The notes: generated by a model not told the origin, from the sequence alone. Counted from the stretch's first letter, positions 25,433-34,287 are shown. The stretch: DNA of 64,000 nt from Tateyamaria omphalii (GCF_019802125.1 NZ_JAHVHT010000006.1:186001-250000), one strand, 5' to 3'. A program made the numbers and translations.

Positions 25433-26713
25433 ATGGCAGATGTTGATTTTTCGGACATAGAGAGTGCAACGGTTTGGTTTGAGACGCAAAGTCGCGAGAT
25501 GCGTTTCGTGATGGCGAGTCGTGCAACTCTACGTGTGATGCCGTACATTGGCGACGTTCGCGATGGCCAGCGACAACGGATGGCGTTGAAGGTTTTGCGA
25601 GCGCACCTCATTACAGCAGTATCAGGCTTACCTCAAACCGCAAAAATCGGGGCCGAGCTGCAGGCAGCGGCGCATTCCGCCGCCAACGACTGTTTGTCGG
25701 CTGCAACTGATACAGCCGAGCGTCTCGCACTCTCCGCTGCCAGTGCCGTCCGCGCCATTGATACGTCATATGCGGCCCGCGCTGTCATTGCTGCAATCCG
25801 CACCATAGGCGATGACCGTAACGCTGCAACGATTGCTACTGAGATCGACAGCGGCTTCACAGCCAAGCATCTGATGGGACTGCCCGCTTGGAGCGCAAGA
25901 AATACTCCCGAAAATATCTTCAACAGGCATAGTAGATTTATCCAAAGCCTGTACGGCTACCCGGAATGGGAATTCTGGGCTCGTTGGTATCGCGGCATGT
26001 GGGATGGCACATTTCGCGATTGGGATTTGGCAACTAAGGTTGCGTTGATCCCGAATGAGGTCTGGGACGGTGAGGATGCTGTTGCCAAGGTGGCCCGTAA
26101 GATTGATGAAATTGAGCGGAACCTACAAGAGAAGGACGCTTTGCCGCCGAATGTCATTAAAGCCCAATCTGCTGCCTTGTTCGAAAACGCCTCGGCCAAC
26201 GGGATCGCGGCTTCCGGCCTGCAACAGTTCATCAATACGGCCACCAGCGCCTATCTTCGAGAAGTCGAAAACGCTTTGCCGGAGGCTTTGGAACCTTTGG
26301 GCATGTTGCCCGGCATTTTAGATCGCATCGCGTCGATATTGAACAGTAGTACGCCGCAGTCCCAACGAGAAACAGAGCTCGAAGACGCTCTGCGTTTGGC
26401 GGCAAACACCGTCGCGGACCTGAACCGACGCCTTTCTCAAGCGCAACAAGAGATTAGCGCGTTGAAGGACGCGGCTGATGCTGGCACCCCACGTAGATTG
26501 TTTGCCGACGCGTTTTACAAAACGGCCGGTGAAGGCACCGCAGGCTTGATCACATCGAAGACCTTATGGGCGTCGATCATCATGGGCAGTTCTGTTCTGT
26601 TTGGCGGATCTGCGGATGCTTTGGTTGAGCAACTTGGCCAGTGCTATGAAGGGATCATTGCCCCTGAAGCGCCGGACGTATTGCCACGATTGCCGCACGA
26701 TACCCAGATTTAA
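25433..26713 (+). CDS. Orphan hypothetical protein with C-terminal membrane segment
   Basis: A 426-residue protein of unknown family. ATG 25433 follows GGTGGGGTGA. The N-terminal 170 residues are alanine-rich helices ([20 protein letters not shown], then [20 protein letters not shown]) with a repeat-like look. A Trp/Tyr-rich block follows ([20 protein letters not shown]), then a charged helical region, a predicted coiled coil ([20 protein letters not shown]), and one hydrophobic helix near the end ([16 protein letters not shown]). Base composition is lower in GC than the flanks. It is isolated between lepA and a REP-rich gap, consistent with an accessory gene. No function can be assigned. Confidence 0.7.
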   Translation: MADVDFSDIESATVWFETQSREMRFVMASRATLRVMPYIGDVRDGQRQRMALKVLRAHLITAVSGLPQTAKIGAELQAAAHSAANDCLSAATDTAERLALSAASAVRAIDTSYAARAVIAAIRTIGDDRNAATIATEIDSGFTAKHLMGLPAWSARNTPENIFNRHSRFIQSLYGYPEWEFWARWYRGMWDGTFRDWDLATKVALIPNEVWDGEDAVAKVARKIDEIERNLQEKDALPPNVIKAQSAALFENASANGIAASGLQQFINTATSAYLREVENALPEALEPLGMLPGILDRIASILNSSTPQSQRETELEDALRLAANTVADLNRRLSQAQQEISALKDAADAGTPRRLFADAFYKTAGEGTAGLITSKTLWASIIMGSSVLFGGSADALVEQLGQCYEGIIAPEAPDVLPRLPHDTQI

Positions 26714-27078
26714 CTGCACAAGAAGCCGCGCCATCAACAGGCCGCGGGGTGGCGTCTGACCTTTGATCGGCAGTGCTTTATGGTGGCAAAGCACATCTTC
26801 GATCTGAGCGACGCGCCAGCATCAACCCATCGCCAGCCCGGGGGGGGGCGACCTGGCCCCTCTCGGCAGATTTTGCTTTGGCAAAATCGCCTGCCGGGCA
26901 ATGGATGACGCGGCGGTCTGCGGCCTTGATTCCGCGCTGGGTGCGTAGAACTGCGGTTCGTTGGGGATGTTGGATTGGGGTGGCGGGGTGAACCCCGCCC
27001 TACGGGTGTATTTGACCCGGTCGAGCTGTGCGCAGTGAATGCGCACCCTACGGCGTGCCGTTTGATGCGTCGGTGTCG
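26714..27078. repeat. Non-coding palindrome-rich region including REP copies
   Basis: This 365-bp gap holds no credible gene but several palindromes: GTGCTTT-N8-AAAGCAC (26773-26794); a strong hairpin GGCAG-ATTTTGC-TTTG-GCAAAAT-CGC-CTGCC (26865-26895); a run of nine G at 26840-26848; a REP copy at 26982-27003 identical to the second arm of the pair inside the RAYT gene; and GTGCGCA-GTGAA-TGCGCAC at 27028-27046, followed by CCTAC, which matches the palindrome at 52725-52745. Confidence 0.7.
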
Positions 27079-27204
27079 TTAGATTGCCCGGTCTACCGCG
27101 TCCGCGGCGCGGGTGATATCGCGGCCGAAGCCTTTGGCTGTTTCGCAGGCGGTCAGGGCTGTCGCGGCGACGATCGCCAGCAGGATCAGGCGGGTGCGGG
27201 TCAT
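27079..27204 (-). CDS. Entericidin A/B-family small lipoprotein
   Basis: A 41-residue lipoprotein precursor. The hydrophobic leader LILLAIVAATALTAC ends at a lipobox cysteine (residue 20). The mature part ETAKGFGRDITRAADAVD has the G-x-D-(I/V)-x-x-A-(A/G) pattern of entericidins, small membrane lipoproteins tied to envelope stress. GGAG lies a suitable distance before the ATG at 27204. The gene is very short but every expected element is present. Confidence 0.8.
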   Translation of the reverse strand: MTRTRLILLAIVAATALTACETAKGFGRDITRAADAVDRAI

Positions 27205-27508
27205 GTCTGCTCTCCGGTCTTTTGCAAATGACATAGCCAGACGGATCAGTTCGGTCAAATCAACGCGGCGTGCGTCGGCGGGGTTTTTCCTTAGAATGCT
27301 TTGGAGTTTGGGGTGGGGCTGCCTACGGTGCCGCTCTTATGGGAGTACGCAGCCCCTCTCGTGCATCGGCTGCGCCGATACCCTGCCGGGGCGACGCGCG
27401 TGGGCTTTGCCCACGCGCTGGAACGTGAATTGCCCTTGCAATCGTCTTGGGCCATACTTTCTTACATTCAGAGCGGGACAACCCGCCAGGGCAGAGACGA
27501 GCAGAACC
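27205..27508. other. Intergenic region with two perfect hairpins
   Basis: This 304-bp region separates two small lipoprotein genes and has no convincing gene. It contains ATCGGC-TGC-GCCGAT (27365-27379) and the perfect 10-bp hairpin GCGCGTGGGC-TTT-GCCCACGCGC (27396-27418). Neither is followed by a T-tract. The promoter of the downstream lipoprotein gene is probably in the final 80 bp. Confidence 0.5.
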
Positions 27509-27868
27509 ATGAAAGTCTTGACCACCATTTTCGCCGGTGCGGCCATGCTGGGCCTGAGCGCGTGCGGCGGCGGGTCCTCTTACTCCAGCACGCGGGCGGT
27601 GCCGCAGAATGCGGTGCTGTTTGCCACCGGCCCGATCTATTCCGCCTGCCGCAGCGGCGGCCGGAGCCAGGCCAGCCGGGCGCGATGCGGCTGCGTGCAG
27701 GCCGTTGCCAACCAGTCCCTGACGTCCAGCGAACAGAGGCGCGGCGCGGGGTTCTTCAGTGATCCACAGCAGGCGCAGGTGGTGCGCCAGTCCGACCGCG
27801 CCAGCGACGAACGGTTCTGGACCCGCTGGAAGGCCTATGGCGACAGCGCCGCGCGGCAGTGCACCTGA
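27509..27868 (+). CDS. Hypothetical lipoprotein
   Basis: A 119-residue lipoprotein. The leader KVLTTIFAGAAMLGLSAC ends in a clear lipobox, followed by a glycine/serine linker (GGGSSYSS). The mature part has four cysteines including the C-G-C motif in RARCGCVQAVANQSL and a cysteine near the C-terminus, so disulfides are likely in the periplasm. Similar short lipoproteins occur across Rhodobacterales. Function is unknown. Confidence 0.7.
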   Translation: MKVLTTIFAGAAMLGLSACGGGSSYSSTRAVPQNAVLFATGPIYSACRSGGRSQASRARCGCVQAVANQSLTSSEQRRGAGFFSDPQQAQVVRQSDRASDERFWTRWKAYGDSAARQCT

Positions 27869-27869
27869 G

Positions 27870-28451
27870 CTAGAGGTCCTTGATCCAGAACTGCAGCGGC
27901 TTGTCCGTCTCGACCGGCTGATCCACGTCCTTCCACGGGAAATGAGCGATCACGCCGGGCATACGGGCATAGCCGCGACCCTCCCAAAACGGCTCAAGCG
28001 AGCGGTAGGCCTCCGGTCTGAGCGGGTGATCCGGTGGCCTCACAACTGACGCAAAGCATATCTGGCGGTACCCGTTGGCCCGCGCATGCCCCTCGCGCAC
28101 GTCAAAGAAGGCGTGGCCGTAGCCCTGCCCCCGGAAGCGCGGCAAGAGCACGCTTTCCCCGCAGTAGAAGCAGGCGTCGATGTTGATGGTGGTGCCTGCG
28201 AAAGCCTCAAAAAACGCATCCGCATGTTCGGCGAGCGGCGCTGCCGTGGCCGCCCCGACCATCCAGTCGCCATCGTAGACCGCCGCAATGACGGCACGGT
28301 TGCTTTGCTCGTAGACCTCGAGATAGCGGCGTTCGTAGGTGAAGTCGCCTTCGTAGAGGTAGGGCCAGTCGCGGAACACGGCGAGGCGCAGGCGGGCCAC
28401 GTCATCGAGCGCGTCGGCGATGTCGGGCCCGGTGAGTGTTTCGACCCTCAT
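27870..28451 (-). CDS. GNAT-family N-acetyltransferase
   Basis: A 193-residue GNAT fold protein. The acyl-CoA loop region is visible as LLPRFRGQGYGHAFFDVREG, with the R-x-x-G-x-G/A core as RGQGYG. The N-terminal RLAVFRDWPYLYEG motif is typical of a Rhodobacterales GNAT subgroup of unknown substrate. Its start overlaps the SnoaL-like gene by 4 bp, so it is the last gene of the murA-hisD transcription unit. Confidence 0.78.
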   Translation of the reverse strand: MRVETLTGPDIADALDDVARLRLAVFRDWPYLYEGDFTYERRYLEVYEQSNRAVIAAVYDGDWMVGAATAAPLAEHADAFFEAFAGTTINIDACFYCGESVLLPRFRGQGYGHAFFDVREGHARANGYRQICFASVVRPPDHPLRPEAYRSLEPFWEGRGYARMPGVIAHFPWKDVDQPVETDKPLQFWIKDL

Positions 28452-28840
28452 GCGCGGACCTGACGGATCCAGTCGGCGAGGTTGTAATAGGTGGTGACCC
28501 GGGCGATGCGCCCGTCGCGGAGGTCGAAGAAGGAGCCGGCAGGGAGTTGGTAGGTCTGGCCTGTCGCCTCTGGCAGTCCTTCGTCGGTTTGCAGGTAGGT
28601 GCCGTTAACCGTGTATTCGGCGGCGGCGCGGGTGTCGTTTGCGGCGGAGAAGATCACCATGTCGGTGAGGTTTTCGCCGTAGCACCGGCTCATGTGCTGG
28701 CAGAAGTCGCGAAAGAGCGCTTTGCCCGTGCGCACCTGACCCTCGTTCACATGATGTGCGATGTCGTCAGTCAGGCAGTCGAGCATCCCGTCGATGTCGC
28801 CTGCATTGAAGGCTTCGAAATAGCGGTGCACCACGTCCAT
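28448..28840 (-). CDS. SnoaL-like / nuclear transport factor 2 fold protein
   Basis: A 130-residue NTF2-like protein. It starts VVHRYFEAFNAGDIDGMLDC, the standard SnoaL-type opening, and has the conical-fold strands AEYTVNGTYLQTDEG and FFDLRDGRIARVTTYYN. ATG 28840 shares a base with the stop of the phosphatase gene (TGATG), which fixes the start. Members may be isomerases, hydrolases or simple binding proteins. In related genomes infA often occupies this operon position; here it does not. Confidence 0.75.
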   Translation of the reverse strand: MDVVHRYFEAFNAGDIDGMLDCLTDDIAHHVNEGQVRTGKALFRDFCQHMSRCYGENLTDMVIFSAANDTRAAAEYTVNGTYLQTDEGLPEATGQTYQLPAGSFFDLRDGRIARVTTYYNLADWIRQVRA

Positions 28841-29301
28841 CAAGCTTGCTCCCGTCCTGCGCCCCACCGTTCGGTGAGGCGTTCGATGATCTGATCCCGC
28901 GCGGCGCGGTAGCTTTCGAGCTTGGCCTCGCGTGTTTCGCCCAGGCCCGTAGGGTCGAGGATGGGCCAGTATTCGACATCCAGGTGGAAGTAGCGCGTGA
29001 GTTCCAGCGCGCGGCGCTGGCTGGCGGGGCTGAGGGCGACCACGAGGTCGAAGGACGACAGGTCATCGCCCCAGTCTTCCATCTCGTCAAAGCTGCGCGA
29101 GCGGTGGCGGCTCAGCTCGACCCCCATCTCCTGACAGACGGCGATGGAAAAGCCGTCGATCTCCATGTCGTTCTTGACGCCGACGGACTGGACATAAGTG
29201 CCGGTGCCGTAGAACTTCTTCATAATCCCCTCGGCCATGGGCGACCGGACCGCGTTGTGGTCGCAGCAGAAGAGGATGGACTGGGGCAGCGCTTGCGTCA
29301 T
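28840..29301 (-). CDS. Low-molecular-weight protein tyrosine phosphatase family protein
   Basis: A 153-residue protein with the catalytic C-x5-R loop near the N-terminus (FCCDHNAVRSPMAEG) and the later acidic region WPILDPTGLGE, where the catalytic aspartate of the family lies in a D-P context. It may be a tyrosine phosphatase or an arsenate reductase-like member; the canonical C-x5-R-S is present. It lies directly after UPF0262 in a conserved murA-DUF2948-hisD-UPF0262-phosphatase order, and overlaps the SnoaL-like gene. Confidence 0.85.
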   Translation of the reverse strand: MTQALPQSILFCCDHNAVRSPMAEGIMKKFYGTGTYVQSVGVKNDMEIDGFSIAVCQEMGVELSRHRSRSFDEMEDWGDDLSSFDLVVALSPASQRRALELTRYFHLDVEYWPILDPTGLGETREAKLESYRAARDQIIERLTERWGAGREQA

Positions 29302-29781
29302 CTATCCGCCGAAATGCAGCACGCAGATCAGGGTGAAGAGGCGGCGAGCGGTGTCGGTGTCAACCTCGGCCTTGCCTTCGAGCCGCTCCTGCAGCACCCG
29401 GCTGCCCTCGTTGTGAATGCCGCGGCGGGCCATGTCGATGGTTTCGATCTGGCTGGGGGGCAGCTTCTTGACCGCCTCGAAATAGCTTTCGCAGATCTGG
29501 AAGTAGTCCTTGACCACCTGGCGGAAGGGGCCGAGGGACAGATGGAACTCGGCGGCCTTCTCCTCGGCCTCGGTCAGCACGTCAAAGACAAGGCGCTTGT
29601 CACGGATGGACAGGCCCACGTGGTAAGGACCCGCGGGCACCTCGCGCCCGTCACGGCCCGGCAGGACAAAGGTGTTGTCCTCCAAGAGATCGAACATCGC
29701 CACCTTGCGTTCCTGTTCGATCTCGGGGGTTGGGGGAGGCAGGTTGGCATCATCCAGCGTGATGCGGGCAATTCGGGTCAT
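29302..29781 (-). CDS. UPF0262 family protein
   Basis: A 159-residue protein recognised from its N-terminus (ITLDDANLPPPTPEIEQERK) and the internal HLSLGPFRQVVKDYFQICES segment. ATG 29781 gives the family length; the longer open frame extends into the repeat region. UPF0262 is an alphaproteobacterial family of unknown function that is consistently next to hisD. It is followed directly (0 bp) by the LMW phosphatase gene. Confidence 0.85.
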   Translation of the reverse strand: MTRIARITLDDANLPPPTPEIEQERKVAMFDLLEDNTFVLPGRDGREVPAGPYHVGLSIRDKRLVFDVLTEAEEKAAEFHLSLGPFRQVVKDYFQICESYFEAVKKLPPSQIETIDMARRGIHNEGSRVLQERLEGKAEVDTDTARRLFTLICVLHFGG

Positions 29782-29883
29782 GGCGTAGGAGCCTTCGTCA
29801 CGAAACAATCTTTCGCAATGCTTAGGGTTTGGGGGCGGGCAACACAATGGCACGCGTCTCGTTTCAAAGCGCAGACATGCCGT

Positions 29884-29937
29884 TTCTTCTGACTGAAAAT
29901 ACGACGGGGGGAGGCGCAGCCGGGGGGCTGGCCCCCC
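29884..29937 (+). repeat. Dispersed 26-nt head plus hairpin element, copy 2
   Basis: The 26-nt head at 29884-29909 is identical to 11177-11202. It is followed by the GC hairpin GGGGGGC-TG-GCCCCCC (29922-29937), which ends 1 bp before the hisD stop codon (29939). It sits between hisD and UPF0262 in the same operon, orientation opposite to the genes, so a simple terminator role is less obvious here. Confidence 0.7.
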
Positions 29938-29938
29938 T

Positions 29939-31240
29939 CTACCCGTTCAACTTGCGCAGACGGGCTGTCACGGACAGCCCATGCGCCTCAAGGCTTTCGG
30001 ACGCCGCCAGCCGCTCAGCACCCGGACCGATGGCGCGTAGGGCGTCGGGTGTCATTTGCGCCAGCGTCGTGCGCTTGACGAAATCCATGACGGACAGGCC
30101 GGAGGAGAAGCGGGCCGAGCGGGCGGTGGGCAGCACGTGGTTTGGGCCGCCGATATAGTCGCCGATGGCTTCAGGCGTCCATTGGCCGAGGAAGATCGCA
30201 CCGGCATGGGTGATCTTTTCCGACAGCGCCACGGGGTCGGCGACGCAGAGTTCGAGGTGTTCGGGCGCGATATGGTCCGACAGGGCCACGGCGGTGTCGA
30301 GATCGGGCACGGTGATGATGGCGCCGAAGTCGCGCCAGCTTGCACCCGCAATGGCTCGGCGTTCGAGTGTTTCAAGCCGGGTGTCCACCGCCTCCGCCAC
30401 CGCGCGGCCAAAGGCGGGATCCGTGGTGATCAGCAGCGACTGCGCGCTTTCGTCATGTTCCGCCTGGCTGAGCAGGTCGAGGGCGATCCAGTCGGGATCG
30501 TTGTCGCCGTCGGCGATGACCAGGATCTCGGACGGGCCTGCAATCATGTCGATGCCGACCTTGCCGAAGACGCGCCGCTTGGCGGCAGCGACAAAGGCGT
30601 TGCCGGGGCCGGTGATCTTGTCCACCGGCGCGATGGTGTCGGTGCCATAGGCAAGGGCCGCAATCGCTTGCGCGCCGCCGATGCGGTAGATTTCGTCCAC
30701 GCCTGCCAGTTGGGCAGCGAGAAGGACCAGCGGGTTGATGGCGCCATCCGGTGTGGGGACCGTGATGGCGAGCCGCCCTACTCCCGCGACCTTGGCCGGG
30801 ATCGCGTTCATCAGGACCGAGGATGGGTACGTCGCCAGCCCGCCGGGAACGTAGAGACCCGCTGCGGACACCGGGGTCCAGCGCCAGCCGAGGGTGGCGC
30901 CCGCGTCGTCCGTCCATTGAGCGTCTTCGGGCATTTGGCGTTCGTGATAGGCGCGGATGCGGTCGGCGGCGAGGGTGAGGGCCGCGCGGTCTTCGGCGCT
31001 GACCTCTTCGGTGGCTTGTGCCACCTCATCAGCGCTGATGCGCATGGTGTCTGGCGTCAGGGCGATCCGGTCGAATTTTTCCGTCAGTTCGATCACTGCG
31101 GCGTCGCCGCGTGTACGCACGTCGGCGATGATGTCTGCGACGACGGCATCGACATCCGGGCTGTCCTCGCGCTTGGCGTTCAGCAGCGCGGTAAAGCGTG
31201 CTTCGAAGTCGGCATCGCTGTGGTCGAGAAACTGGGGCAT
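29939..31240 (-). CDS. hisD: Histidinol dehydrogenase
   Basis: A 433-residue enzyme for the last two oxidations of histidine biosynthesis (L-histidinol to L-histidine, NAD-dependent, zinc). Recognisable segments are GWRWTPVSAAGLYVPGGLAT, DEIYRIGGAQAIAALAYGTD (family signature), AGPSEILVIADGDNDPDWIA, and the C-terminal GPNHVLPTARSARFSSGLSV. The length is standard. It belongs to the murA-DUF2948-hisD-UPF0262 unit but is separated from DUF2948 by two inserted genes and the palindrome at 31871-31917. Confidence 0.97.
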   Translation of the reverse strand: MPQFLDHSDADFEARFTALLNAKREDSPDVDAVVADIIADVRTRGDAAVIELTEKFDRIALTPDTMRISADEVAQATEEVSAEDRAALTLAADRIRAYHERQMPEDAQWTDDAGATLGWRWTPVSAAGLYVPGGLATYPSSVLMNAIPAKVAGVGRLAITVPTPDGAINPLVLLAAQLAGVDEIYRIGGAQAIAALAYGTDTIAPVDKITGPGNAFVAAAKRRVFGKVGIDMIAGPSEILVIADGDNDPDWIALDLLSQAEHDESAQSLLITTDPAFGRAVAEAVDTRLETLERRAIAGASWRDFGAIITVPDLDTAVALSDHIAPEHLELCVADPVALSEKITHAGAIFLGQWTPEAIGDYIGGPNHVLPTARSARFSSGLSVMDFVKRTTLAQMTPDALRAIGPGAERLAASESLEAHGLSVTARLRKLNG

Positions 31241-31345
31241 GGGCGTCCTTTCCGGCTGACGGGGGACATAGCGGGGAGGTAGGGCACGCTCAAGGGGTGT
31301 GAAGTTTGGTCTGTCACATCAAGTTGAGCGGTTGGCGGGTCGGCG

Positions 31346-31705
31346 CTATGCGGACAGGGTGGTCATTTGACCCGGTGTTGCAAGCTTGTCGATTTCTGCC
31401 TGTAGCGCAGCTTGAAGCGCGGGCGCCGTATCGTGGACCCATTGTGGTTCATTATGTCTGACGATCAGCCAGAAACGGGTCCCTTCCTGCCAGAACGTCG
31501 CGTCGATCAGGCCGGGTTCCTTGCGGTTTCGCTTGAAGTGCCAATGAACGGAATTGGGGTACTTCACACGTGAATAGCCACCAATGTGTGAAATATAGAG
31601 CCCTGTCGATACAGCGGCGCGTTCAACCAACGGCATGATCGTTGGACGGTCCAATTGTGTCGTTATTGTCAGCTCAAGGTCGTAGGATTTCTTTTCTTTC
31701 GGCAT
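31346..31705 (-). CDS. Hypothetical protein
   Basis: A 119-residue soluble protein without a recognised family. It is rich in aromatic residues and basic clusters (YPNSVHWHFKRNRKEPGLID and FWLIVRHNEPQWVHDTAPAL). I placed the start at 31705, which gives a plausible N-terminus PKEKKSYDLELTITTQ after a purine-rich site. It is inserted between hisD and a GNAT gene, in a region flanked by lower-GC DNA (31790-31870), and may be a recent arrival. Confidence 0.55.
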   Translation of the reverse strand: MPKEKKSYDLELTITTQLDRPTIMPLVERAAVSTGLYISHIGGYSRVKYPNSVHWHFKRNRKEPGLIDATFWQEGTRFWLIVRHNEPQWVHDTAPALQAALQAEIDKLATPGQMTTLSA

Positions 31706-31870
31706 TGTCCCGGCCCTTCTGTGCGTTGGATCGAGGCTCAACCGATAGATACTTTATTGGTGTGTCAAGGCATGGACATTCGGGCGTCATGCTGGGATTT
31801 TCGCGCCTCCCGAACAGCGCCAAGACAGCTCCATTTATAAAATAAAATCAATTATTTGAGTGAATCCATT

Positions 31871-31917
31871 GTAAGGCGCACGTGCCCGTGCGCCCGGCGG
31901 ATCATGATCCGCCTTAC
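31871..31917. repeat. REP-like palindrome pair overlapping a stop codon
   Basis: GTAAGGCGCACG-TGCC-CGTGCGCC is followed by GGCGGATC-AT-GATCCGCC-TTAC. Two hairpins are framed by inverted GTAAGGCG/CGCCTTAC ends. The stop codon of the minus-strand GNAT gene (31914-31916) lies inside the right end of the element. A related palindrome contains the tpa stop codon at 39650-39673. Confidence 0.75.
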
Positions 31918-32414
31918 GTCAACTCGCGCAGCATGATCAGGTCGGTTTCGGCGTGCCCGTTGCTGAGCGTTGCGTTGGGGATCTGCCCCACTTCGCGGAA
32001 ACCTGCGCGGGTGTAGAACGCGATGGCGCGGGTGTTGCTGGCGGCCACGTAGAGTTCCAGTTGCCGCACTCCAATGTGCCCCGCGCCCTTTGCTATGGCG
32101 TCCATGAGCGCTGCCGCCGCGCCGCTGCCCTGTGCTGCAGACTGGACAAAGAAGGCGCCGATCTCGGCCCGGTGTTTCGTTTGCGCCTTGGCCAGGGGGA
32201 TCAGGCTGCCGATGCCGACCAGTGCCGCGTCTTGGAAGACGCCGAAGGAGTGGCCTGTGTCCAGCCGCTCGGCGACGGTGTCCAGCGGCACGGCGGCCGC
32301 CTCGTCATGGGTGGTCAGGAACGCTTCGGGGTATGTCGACAGCGCTTCGAGCCGCAAGCGCTGCCAGTCTGCCGCATCCGCGCCGGTCAGGCGGCGCACG
32401 GATGGCTCAGTCAT
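31914..32414 (-). CDS. GNAT-family N-acetyltransferase
   Basis: A 166-residue GNAT protein. It opens VRRLTGADAADWQRLRLEAL and contains the acetyl-CoA loop and helix region FFVQSAAQGSGAAAALMDAI (Q/R-x-x-G-x-G/A as QGSGAA), followed by LELYVAASNTRAIAFYTRAG, the usual final strand/helix with the F-Y-x-x-x-G-F ending. Its start overlaps the DUF2948 gene by 8 bp, so it is cotranscribed. It is an addition to the otherwise conserved murA-hisD order. Substrate unknown. Confidence 0.82.
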   Translation of the reverse strand: MTEPSVRRLTGADAADWQRLRLEALSTYPEAFLTTHDEAAAVPLDTVAERLDTGHSFGVFQDAALVGIGSLIPLAKAQTKHRAEIGAFFVQSAAQGSGAAAALMDAIAKGAGHIGVRQLELYVAASNTRAIAFYTRAGFREVGQIPNATLSNGHAETDLIMLRELT

Positions 32415-32874
32415 CGTGCTGCGGCACGGATTTGGAAGGCGCTTTGTAGGGCCGCGTCACGTCCTTGAGCGTGGCTTCGATCGCCTCGACCGTCAGCCGG
32501 ATCGCGCCGTCGCCTGCAAGCGTCAGAATGATGTCGCCGCTGCCGTCCTCGCCCGCATCGAAGGTCACCGACAGGAGCGACAGGATCACGTCTTTGTCCG
32601 TGCGGTCGACGCCCTGGCTCGCCACCTTGAGCACCGTGTCGAAGGCCAGCACCGATTGCACCCGTTCGGGGGCGTGGCGGCTGGTGCCCTGATCTTCCCA
32701 GCGGAAGCGGTTGAGCAGCAGGCCGAAGCGGTGCGCCTTGCGGTCCCATGTCATCTCGGTCACCGGGAACACCGCGTCCTGCGCGAGTGACGAGATCACC
32801 TGCAGGTCATCGGGGTCCATAGCGCCGAGGTTCAGGGGCGCCTCGCGCCCGTCTTCAAACCGTGCGTCCTGCAT
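32407..32874 (-). CDS. DUF2948 family protein
   Basis: A 155-residue protein recognised by LGAMDPDDLQVISSLAQDAV and FGLLLNRFRWED, hallmarks of the alphaproteobacterial DUF2948 family, which is typically encoded next to murA and hisD as here. The C-terminal part is a small beta-rich domain (GDIILTLAGDGAIRLTVEAI). It shares one base with the murA stop. No enzymatic motif is evident; function is unknown. Confidence 0.82.
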   Translation of the reverse strand: MQDARFEDGREAPLNLGAMDPDDLQVISSLAQDAVFPVTEMTWDRKAHRFGLLLNRFRWEDQGTSRHAPERVQSVLAFDTVLKVASQGVDRTDKDVILSLLSVTFDAGEDGSGDIILTLAGDGAIRLTVEAIEATLKDVTRPYKAPSKSVPQHDD

Positions 32875-34145
32875 CAGTCCCCCGCGATCCGTTCGATGTT
32901 GGCGCCCACGCCCGACAGTTTGCGCACCACGTGCTCGTAGCCGCGGTCGAGGTGGTAGACCCGCGCCACCCGTGTTTCCCCTTCGGCGGCGAGACCGGCG
33001 AGGATCAGGCTGACGCTGGCCCTCAAGTCGGTCGCCATGACGGGAGCGCCCTTGAGTCGCTCAACGCCGGTCACGGTGGCCGTACCGCCATGCACCTCGA
33101 TATCCGCGCCCATGCGCATCAGTTCCGGCGCGTGCATGAAGCGGTTTTCAAAGATCTTCTCTTCGAGCACCGAGGTGCCTTCGGCGGTGCAGAGCAGTGC
33201 CATCATCTGTGCCTGCAGGTCGGTGGGGAAGCCGGGGAAAGGTTCGGTCGTCACGTCCACGGCGCGGATGCGTCCGTTCTTGCGCGCGACCTTCAGGCCC
33301 TTGTCCGTTTCCTCGACATTGATCCCGGCGGCATCCAGTTTCTCGCAGAAGGCGCCCAGCAGGTTGATCTTGCCGCCCAGGAGTTCCACCTCGCCCCCGC
33401 AGATGGCTGGGGCCAACATGTAAGTGCCCAGTTCGATCCGGTCGGTGACGACGCGGTGGGTGGCACCGTGCAGCCTGTCGACGCCTTGGATCGTGATCGT
33501 CGGTGTGCCGTCACCGTCGATCTGCGCCCCCATGGCCCGCAGGCATGTGGCGAGGTCCACGATCTCCGGCTCGCGCGCGGCGTTGTTGATGACGGTCGTG
33601 CCCTTGGCGAGGGTCGCGGCCATCATGATGTTTTCGGTGGCACCCACGGAGGCGAAGGGGAAGTCGATCACCGCGCCCTTGAGCTTGCCCCCGTCCGCCT
33701 TGGCGTGCAGGTAGCCATCACGCAGCTCGATCTCCGCCCCCATTTTGGTCAAACCGTCGGTGTGGATGTCCATTGGCCGGGCACCGATAGCGCAGCCGCC
33801 GGGCAGAGAGACCTCGGCGTGCCCTTCGCGGGCGAGCAGTGGTCCGAGGACAAGGTTCGAGGCGCGCATCTTGCGCACGATGTCGTATTCGGCGCGGGTG
33901 TTGATGTCGCCATGCGTCGACATGGCGAGCACCTTACCGTCCTGCAGCGATGTGACCTCGGCCCCGAGCGAGGCCAGGAGTTGCGTCATTGTCTTGATGT
34001 CGGAAAGCCGCGGTGCGTTGGTCAGCGTCAGCGGCTCGTCACTGAGCAGGGTCGCCGGCATCAGCGTCAGGCAGGCGTTCTTCGCCCCTGCGATGGGGAT
34101 CTGTCCGTTGAGGGCACCGCCGCCCTTGACCAGAATGCTATCCAT
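32874..34145 (-). CDS. murA: UDP-N-acetylglucosamine 1-carboxyvinyltransferase
   Basis: A 423-residue MurA, first committed enzyme of peptidoglycan synthesis (enolpyruvyl transfer from PEP to UDP-GlcNAc, cytosol). The start [20 protein letters not shown] includes the conserved Lys-Asn pair; the catalytic Cys is in [16 protein letters not shown], so the enzyme should be fosfomycin-sensitive in principle. The end has RAGASLILA-like [16 protein letters not shown] and [12 protein letters not shown]. It follows a 49-residue gene with which it overlaps by 8 bp. Confidence 0.97.
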   Translation of the reverse strand: MDSILVKGGGALNGQIPIAGAKNACLTLMPATLLSDEPLTLTNAPRLSDIKTMTQLLASLGAEVTSLQDGKVLAMSTHGDINTRAEYDIVRKMRASNLVLGPLLAREGHAEVSLPGGCAIGARPMDIHTDGLTKMGAEIELRDGYLHAKADGGKLKGAVIDFPFASVGATENIMMAATLAKGTTVINNAAREPEIVDLATCLRAMGAQIDGDGTPTITIQGVDRLHGATHRVVTDRIELGTYMLAPAICGGEVELLGGKINLLGAFCEKLDAAGINVEETDKGLKVARKNGRIRAVDVTTEPFPGFPTDLQAQMMALLCTAEGTSVLEEKIFENRFMHAPELMRMGADIEVHGGTATVTGVERLKGAPVMATDLRASVSLILAGLAAEGETRVARVYHLDRGYEHVVRKLSGVGANIERIAGD

Positions 34146-34287
34146 TGTCCTGCTCCTGCTTTTTGCCTGCCTCTGCCCGCGCCCGTGCCTGCGCCTTGCG
34201 CTTGGCCATATTGGCCTTGAGCGCCTGTTTCAGCCGCGCTTCGCGGTCATCCGACGCTTTTGCCTTGGGAGGGGATTTGTCTGCCAT
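34138..34287 (-). CDS. Small basic hypothetical protein upstream of murA
   Basis: A 49-residue, highly charged protein ([20 protein letters not shown]) with alternating Lys/Arg/Ala helix character. I start it at 34287 because the open frame further upstream is antisense to the tRNA-Thr gene. Its stop overlaps the murA start by 8 bp, so it appears to lead the murA operon. Comparable short ORFs upstream of murA occur in Rhodobacterales. It may assist murA translation or be a small nucleic-acid-binding protein. Confidence 0.65.
   Translation of the reverse strand: MADKSPPKAKASDDREARLKQALKANMAKRKAQARARAEAGKKQEQDNG

Noticed and set aside
26773..26794. Hairpin GTGCTTT/AAAGCAC as a terminator of the orphan 426-residue gene
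   Set aside because: The stem is short with an 8-nt loop and is not followed by a T-run, so it was kept only as part of the palindrome-rich region.
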